A stretch of 64,000 bases of DNA from Molothrus aeneus (Eukaryota > Chordata > Aves > Passeriformes > Icteridae), in NCBI RefSeq assembly GCF_037042795.1, contig NC_089649.1:27429121-27493120 (forward strand). Reading direction: 5' to 3'. Positions 62,501-64,000 of the stretch are shown here, piece after piece. The position numbers and the translations under genes were made by a program. Below the pieces are notes generated by a model that worked only from the letters and a program-made list of their open reading frames with translations, searched no databases and was not told the origin of the DNA. Within the stretch, counting starts at the first letter, position 1. Each line of letters begins with the position of its first letter.

Positions 62501-62548
62501 CAAATTCCTCAGCCTTCCCCCGGTGCCTTCCTTCCCCGGACAGTCCAT
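26353..62548 (-). CDS. ARHGEF38: ARHGEF38, Rho guanine nucleotide exchange factor 38 (complete coding region, 14 coding exons)
   Basis: Joined minus-strand exons, 5' to 3': 62548-62362, 51704-51502, 49042-48919, 44634-44487, 41473-41456, 37441-37242, 36754-36621, 34448-34344, 33151-33029, 31263-30943, 29185-29045, 27956-27689, 27507-27248, 26538-26353. This gives 805 codons plus TAG; the human protein is about 777. A Dbl-homology domain (about residues 95-290) catalyses GDP/GTP exchange on Rho-family GTPases. Its CR1 helix reads IIAELLQTEKDYISDLDL and its CR3 helix LLIKPVQRLMKYPLLLREL. There is no PH domain; a BAR domain (about 325-545) for membrane curvature follows, then SH3 domains at about 603-670 and 745-805, the layout known for ARHGEF37/38 and Tuba-like GEFs. 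Every intron has GT/AG ends and matching phases. The start ATG has A at -3 and G at +4; an in-frame ATG 17 codons upstream is possible. Confidence 0.95.
26539..27247 (-). other. ARHGEF38: ARHGEF38 intron 13, nothing notable
   Basis: Intron with donor GTACGT and acceptor TTTTTCAG. The open frames on both strands are short and unrecognisable. Confidence 0.7.
27248..27507 (-). CDS. ARHGEF38: ARHGEF38 coding exon 13, end of first SH3 and linker (residues 658-744)
   Basis: Starts after TTTCTAG, completing an Ile codon, and ends CAGCAG before GTACGT. It supplies the last SH3 strand GYVYSSFLKPYNP and an acidic/Ser-rich linker with GDDDFDDISLFVSSR. A second AG nine bases downstream (exon start 27498) keeps frame but would lose the conserved Gly. 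Confidence 0.92.
27689..27956 (-). CDS. ARHGEF38: ARHGEF38 coding exon 12, first SH3 (residues 569-657)
   Basis: Ends before a strong GTGAGT donor after one base of a split codon. It contains the first SH3 core: SKLLATYSTESLYQAKRK, then QEGDLVAVVEQKDP and RWLVDTG. The start is the least certain boundary of the gene. The chosen acceptor (ATGCAG, exon start 27956) gives about 23 more residues than an in-phase alternative after ATTTCCAG (exon start 27887), and the shorter form fits the human protein length better. Confidence 0.85.
27957..29044 (-). other. ARHGEF38: ARHGEF38 intron 11, nothing notable
   Basis: AT-rich intron with a 15-nt A run near 28304. No repeat family or extra exon recognised. 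Confidence 0.65.
29045..29185 (-). CDS. ARHGEF38: ARHGEF38 coding exon 11 (residues 522-568)
   Basis: Starts after TTTGCAG, ends CTCCG before GTGAGT, 47 codons, phase 0 on both sides. It encodes the end of the BAR helical region, SICEVQNQLIEEVHKLNFVK, and a basic linker with LEKKKPVPSP, a possible SH3-binding proline motif. Confidence 0.94.
29186..30942 (-). other. ARHGEF38: ARHGEF38 intron 10 with antisense CR1
   Basis: Contains a plus-strand CR1 3' fragment at about 30425-30745. Otherwise AT-rich with only short open frames. Confidence 0.65.
30425..30745 (+). mobile_element. CR1 LINE 3' fragment, antisense to ARHGEF38
   Basis: Matches the CR1 3' region in order: GGGGGCCTACAGGAAAGCTG, TTTTACAAGGGCATGTAGTG, GGACAAGGGGGATGGCTTTA, then GGTTGGATAGGGCTTTAAGC, TAGTGGAAGGTGTCCCTG and GGAACTAGATGGTCTTTAAG. 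It ends with ACCATTTCGATTCT. Confidence 0.92.
30943..31263 (-). CDS. ARHGEF38: ARHGEF38 coding exon 10, BAR domain (residues 415-521)
   Basis: Starts after TTTCCAG and ends before GTAAGT, 107 codons, phase 0 on both sides. It is the largest exon and forms the core of the BAR coiled-coil. It includes FPGPQKLIQKRYDKLLDYNS, a signature shared by Tuba-family GEFs, and the helix KKEYEALNAQLVEELQAFNR. Confidence 0.96.
31264..33028 (-). other. ARHGEF38: ARHGEF38 intron 9
   Basis: Contains a poly-T run near 31679-31695 and an old CR1 tail at about 32555-32625. The open frames at 31461-31646 and 32169-32387 are unrecognisable. Confidence 0.65.
32555..32625 (+). mobile_element. Old CR1 LINE 3' tail
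   Basis: A diverged 3' terminus with CTGGACTTGATGACCTGAAA followed by TTTTTTCCAGTT and GATCTGTGATTCC, as in older CR1 subfamilies. Confidence 0.6.
33029..33151 (-). CDS. ARHGEF38: ARHGEF38 coding exon 9, BAR domain (residues 374-414)
   Basis: Starts after TCATTTAG and ends before GTAAGT, 41 codons, phase 0. It reads DSIHLAAQNIVELQEILQDK followed by an acidic segment, a BAR helix with an acidic loop. Confidence 0.94.
33152..34343 (-). other. ARHGEF38: ARHGEF38 intron 8, nothing notable
   Basis: Contains a moderately GC-rich patch near 33590-33850 and short unrecognisable open frames. No repeat family recognised. Confidence 0.6.
34344..34448 (-). CDS. ARHGEF38: ARHGEF38 coding exon 8, BAR domain start (residues 339-373)
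   Basis: Starts after CTATTTTAG and ends before GTGGGT, 35 codons, phase 0. It reads VKDGTFDKEEKLFQSLEKTV followed by KLCAKNISLYSQHLQ, the first long helix of the BAR domain. Confidence 0.94.
34449..36620 (-). other. ARHGEF38: ARHGEF38 intron 7 with large minisatellite
   Basis: Holds a 603-bp minisatellite at 34741-35343, followed by a GC-rich, CpG-containing patch to about 35440. The rest is AT-rich. Confidence 0.7.
34741..35343 (+). repeat. 26-bp minisatellite, about 23 copies
   Basis: A G/A-rich unit of exactly 26 nt, of the form GGGATGGNTATT plus a variable four bases plus a G/A-rich run such as GGAGGAGAAGG. The GATGG word recurs from 34751 to 35323, exactly 22 x 26 nt, so there is no net insertion or deletion. 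Copies differ at the base after GATGG, in the TTGCAG/TTTGGG/TTCGGG/TTCCGG block, and in AAGGTGGG (left part) versus AAGGCGGG (right part). No unit carries a stop codon in any plus frame, so three overlapping open frames of 231-271 codons appear; they are artefacts. There are no spacers, so it is not CRISPR-like. Confidence 0.96.
36621..36754 (-). CDS. ARHGEF38: ARHGEF38 coding exon 7 (residues 294-338)
   Basis: Starts after CTGTCTGCAG with two bases completing a split Val codon; ends before GTACTT. It reads LKYKKNDDDETLKEKFARLN and SISKKSKRVTSHLKILTRG, the DH-BAR linker and the beginning of the BAR region. Confidence 0.94.
36755..37241 (-). other. ARHGEF38: ARHGEF38 intron 6, nothing notable
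   Basis: Short AT-rich intron; no repeat or extra exon recognised. Confidence 0.7.
37242..37441 (-). CDS. ARHGEF38: ARHGEF38 coding exon 6, DH domain CR3 (residues 227-294)
   Basis: Starts after AATTACAG and ends before GTAAGA, with split codons at both ends. It contains the diagnostic Dbl CR3 helix LLIKPVQRLMKYPLLLREL and the last DH helix INWNINELKRRKD. These contact the GTPase switch regions. Confidence 0.96.
37442..41455 (-). other. ARHGEF38: ARHGEF38 intron 5
   Basis: A 4-kb intron. A perfect hairpin lies at 37491-37531. A GC-richer segment at about 38000-38640 has overlapping open frames (38023-38634 and others) with no recognisable content. Nothing else identified. Confidence 0.6.
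37491..37531. repeat. Perfect inverted repeat, 18-bp stem with 5-nt loop
   Basis: TGCAATTACCACTCAAGT (37491-37508) is followed by CAAAA and then its exact reverse complement (37514-37531). On the ARHGEF38 sense strand it ends about 50 nt before the acceptor of exon 6. Confidence 0.95.
41456..41473 (-). CDS. ARHGEF38: ARHGEF38 coding exon 5, 18-nt microexon (residues 221-227)
   Basis: Flanked by a strong pyrimidine-rich acceptor ending TCTTTTGCAG and a consensus GTAAGT donor. Its 18 nt complete a split Lys codon, encode KRYEE, and leave two bases of a Glu codon. Both neighbouring exon phases require exactly this phase. It adds six residues to the DH domain just before the CR3 helix. Skipping it would keep the frame. 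Confidence 0.85.
41474..44486 (-). other. ARHGEF38: ARHGEF38 intron 4
   Basis: Contains a 10-bp inverted repeat at 42011-42036, a 133-codon minus frame at 41833-42234 without recognisable content, a GC-richer patch at about 43670-44180 and a poly-T run near 44220-44237. Nothing identified. Confidence 0.6.
44487..44634 (-). CDS. ARHGEF38: ARHGEF38 coding exon 4, DH domain (residues 172-221)
   Basis: Starts after CTTAACAG and ends before GTAAGA, split codons on both sides. It reads EVFLQIKGPLEDTYKIYCYH and YEKDEELKQHLRDCVQSL, the middle DH helices (CR2 region). Confidence 0.95.
44635..48918 (-). other. ARHGEF38: ARHGEF38 intron 3, no gene seen
   Basis: A 4.3-kb intron of unremarkable composition. 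Open frames such as 46578-46808 and 48176-48418 are short and not recognisable. No CR1 end seen. Confidence 0.6.
48919..49042 (-). CDS. ARHGEF38: ARHGEF38 coding exon 3, DH domain (residues 131-172)
   Basis: Starts after CCATTAG, phase 0, and ends before GTATGT, leaving one base of a Gly codon. It reads IARFDVDGLFSNVELVHQLS, a typical DH segment preceding the second helix, then ATTDVEPPMQII. Confidence 0.95.
49043..51501 (-). other. ARHGEF38: ARHGEF38 intron 2, no gene seen
   Basis: AT-rich intron without recognised repeats. Open frames at 49696-49947 and 50622-50855 have no recognisable content. Confidence 0.6.
51502..51704 (-). CDS. ARHGEF38: ARHGEF38 coding exon 2, DH domain start (residues 63-130)
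   Basis: Starts after TTTTTTTACCAG with two bases completing a Glu codon and ends before GTGAGT. It encodes a linker with a Glu-rich run (DKEEEEEVV, from a GAA-type triplet run) and the DH CR1 helix IIAELLQTEKDYISDLDL. The internal ATG at 51699 is not the start, because exon 1 joins in frame. Confidence 0.95.
55238..55827 (-). mobile_element. Solo LTR of an endogenous retrovirus
   Basis: On the minus strand the element begins TGTTGAAAG and ends GATCCCAACA, giving TG...CA termini with a TGTTG/CAACA inverted repeat. An AATAAA signal lies at 55270-55265, about 30 nt before the 3' end, as expected for the R region. The 5' part carries three tandem copies of a roughly 30-nt unit, and the middle is GC-rich. 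No internal retroviral coding sequence or primer-binding site adjoins it, so it is a solo LTR. The flanking bases do not form a clear target duplication, so the exact ends could be off by a few bases. Confidence 0.72.
55694..55795 (-). repeat. Three tandem copies of a ~30-nt unit in the LTR U3
   Basis: Related units containing GTATCAAAA, GTTTGCTGCT and GCTTAAT (plus-strand reading) repeat at about 55707, 55736 and 55767. Directly repeated U3 units often act as retroviral enhancers. Confidence 0.7.
59930..60240. other. GC-rich CpG-containing patch in ARHGEF38 intron 1
   Basis: Base composition rises sharply against AT-rich flanks and several CpGs are present. Open frames on both strands (59849-60247 minus, 59861-60151 plus) are not recognisable. 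It might be an alternative promoter or first exon, or an old repeat. Confidence 0.35.
62362..62548 (-). CDS. ARHGEF38: ARHGEF38 coding exon 1 (residues 1-62 plus split codon)
   Basis: Translation starts MDCPGKEGTGGRLRNLTLLR and ends RRSQSDRTEYSQKLQ before a GTACTG donor, leaving one base of a Glu codon. The RSQSDRTEY block is a conserved ARHGEF38 N-terminal motif and a likely phosphorylation site. ATG 62548-62546 has a good context (A at -3, G at +4). An in-frame ATG at 62599 would add 17 residues rich in Gln and His. Confidence 0.88.
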
Positions 62549-63100
62549 GCTCTCCCCGGACAGCCTTGCGTGCTGCTGCTGGTGGTGGAGGGGGGACAAT
62601 AGCTCGATATTCGGGAAGGTGACCTCCCTGCCCAGGTGAAGGCTGGCTGCTTTGGGCTAGGGTTTGCAGCAGGGCTGGCCAGGTTCCGCAGGGCCCCGGG
62701 CTCAGCCCTGCCACCTGTGCCGGAGCAGCTCCACCCCCGGGAAGCTGCCGCCCCGGGCAGCGTTTGCATTCACCTGCCCTGTGTGCAAGCGCGCCTGGCG
62801 GGGCCGCTTTCGGAGCCAGCCCCAAACCGCAGCCATTCCCCGGCCCTCTCCCTGCTGCAGGGCACGCTCCTCACCCCGCCACAGGGCCCGGGGTGCCGGC
62901 ACAGAGGAGCGGGAATTGCCTCCTCCCGGCTCTGGCAGGGAGATGGCTGAGTGTGGCACGGCAGACCTCTTCCCTCTCTGCACTGCCGGGCGGGTGGAAG
63001 CGGAGAGCAAGGCCAGTGGGGAGGCCAGCCACCCACTCGACCCTCAGTCCGGCAGCCTGGTCAGGACCCCGGCTCCTTGCATATCAAGTTGCATCTGCCA
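62549..63100 (-). promoter_or_regulatory. ARHGEF38: GC-rich 5' region and putative promoter of ARHGEF38
   Basis: The sequence directly upstream of the start codon is GC-rich with clustered CpGs, the expected setting of a 5' UTR and promoter. No TATA box or splice donor for an upstream exon could be assigned with confidence. Confidence 0.55.
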
Positions 63101-64000
63101 GTCTCCTGACCCCACTGAGAGGTGTAGCTTTTGGGCTGGAAACTCCGGATCTACAGGTTTGAAAGGCGACCAGTCCCCCAGGACAATAAAGGAAAGGGCT
63201 GAGAAGGACATGAAAGCCCCTCCGGGAGGTAGGAAGCAGCCTGGAGCTGATGCTTGTCTCAAACCAGGCTCTGCCCTGCTCTACATTACGCATAGACGGG
63301 CCAAAGTGAAAGCCTGCCAAGGGCCTGTGAAGGTGAAGGATAGCACAGCTAACCACCAGGCTGTGATAGCCAGGGGAGTGGACACCAAAACACCTGCTCA
63401 TAATACCTCTGGATTAGCCCCTGGAAGAGATCTTATTATCCTGTCTGTTAGCAATGGCCTCTGGCACACATGCACTGCCTAGTGATTCTCTGTAGCGCCA
63501 GTCTAATCAAGCTCATGTCAAAACAGCAGGAGTTGCTGGCATCTACGCTTGGACCGGACTTATCCCGGGAAGAGCCCCAACAGCCATCAGTAGCAATCAC
63601 TGCCGCTGCTGTGATACCCAATCCTGCAGCCCTGGCTGCTGTAGGAAATGCCTGGTGGGAGCCCCGTGGTGCAGCCTAATCGGTGTCAGTCTCACGCACA
63701 ATTATTGCCACAGCATCTGCCAGGGGACACAACGAATGTCCTCTGACAGAGGCTGGCAGAGCGTTTGGCTTTAGCGCTGCCACGCTATGTCCCTGAAGGA
63801 CTGTCTAGTAAAAAACAAGCTGGGATGAGACGTAGTAGTGTAACCTCATTCCCAAGTTTTGTTTTTCTTTACAAAACGGGTCCTGTAATGCAATCTCCTC
63901 ATCAAAGCCCTTCATTTCTACCCAGTAGTGAAAATAAGAGGTTATGAAACTGTTAAGCAATAAACTACGTCAAATTGCAGCACCAGGCCAGTGCTGCACA
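63101..64000. other. Upstream flank of ARHGEF38, no gene recognised
   Basis: Moderately GC-rich. A 272-codon plus-strand open frame (62664-63482) begins in the promoter region and runs through here, but its translation resembles no family I know. Confidence 0.5.

Overview
The window is nuclear DNA from a vertebrate, almost certainly a bird. It carries spliced genes with GT/AG introns and CpG-rich promoters. It also has several plus-strand CR1 LINE 3' ends of the sauropsid type, introns that are compact for genes of this class, and an avian-style solo retroviral LTR. The gene order GSTCD - INTS12 - ARHGEF38 matches the conserved synteny of human chromosome 4q24, shown here in reverse orientation. 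I could not run alignments. Gene names rest on recognising the translated exons, and exon ends rest on splice sites whose phases all fit together. I cannot name the species.

Layout. (1) 1-237, minus strand: the first coding exon of GSTCD, cut by the window edge, with its 5' intron running up to a CpG-rich block. (2) About 2.8-3.8 kb: a GC-rich island shared by GSTCD (minus) and INTS12 (plus), a head-to-head bidirectional promoter with short tandem repeats and a long purine-biased stretch. (3) 9.2-20.15 kb, plus strand: INTS12, six coding exons, 461 codons. It encodes the PHD-finger subunit of the Integrator complex, and its last exon carries a very GC-rich Gly/Ser/Ala tract. (4) 20.15-26.35 kb: AT-rich spacer between the convergent genes, including the ARHGEF38 3' UTR of unknown length. 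(5) 26.35-62.55 kb, minus strand: ARHGEF38, fourteen coding exons, 805 codons in the model given here. It is a Rho guanine nucleotide exchange factor with DH, BAR and two SH3 domains, and one exon is only 18 nt long. (6) 62.55-64 kb: GC-rich upstream region of ARHGEF38.

Function. The three genes are ordinary housekeeping or tissue genes and do not form one pathway. INTS12 acts in the nucleus in Integrator-dependent RNA 3' processing and transcription attenuation. GSTCD is a cytosolic protein with a GST C-terminal-like domain. ARHGEF38 is predicted to activate Rho-family GTPases at curved membranes. GSTCD and INTS12 share a promoter and are probably co-regulated.

Repeats and oddities. There is a truncated CR1 with reverse transcriptase remains at 4.47-5.17 kb and further CR1 3' ends at 17.6-18.1, 30.4-30.7 and 32.6 kb. 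A solo LTR lies at 55.24-55.83 kb. An exactly periodic 26-bp minisatellite of 23 copies lies in an ARHGEF38 intron, and a perfect 18-bp hairpin sits just upstream of a DH-domain exon. A GC-richer block at 7.67-8.08 kb looks coding-like on the minus strand and is unidentified. I found no credible new multi-gene system. The most interesting items are the minisatellite (including its array of splice-acceptor-like units on the ARHGEF38 sense strand), the microexon, the tandem acceptors and the unidentified block.
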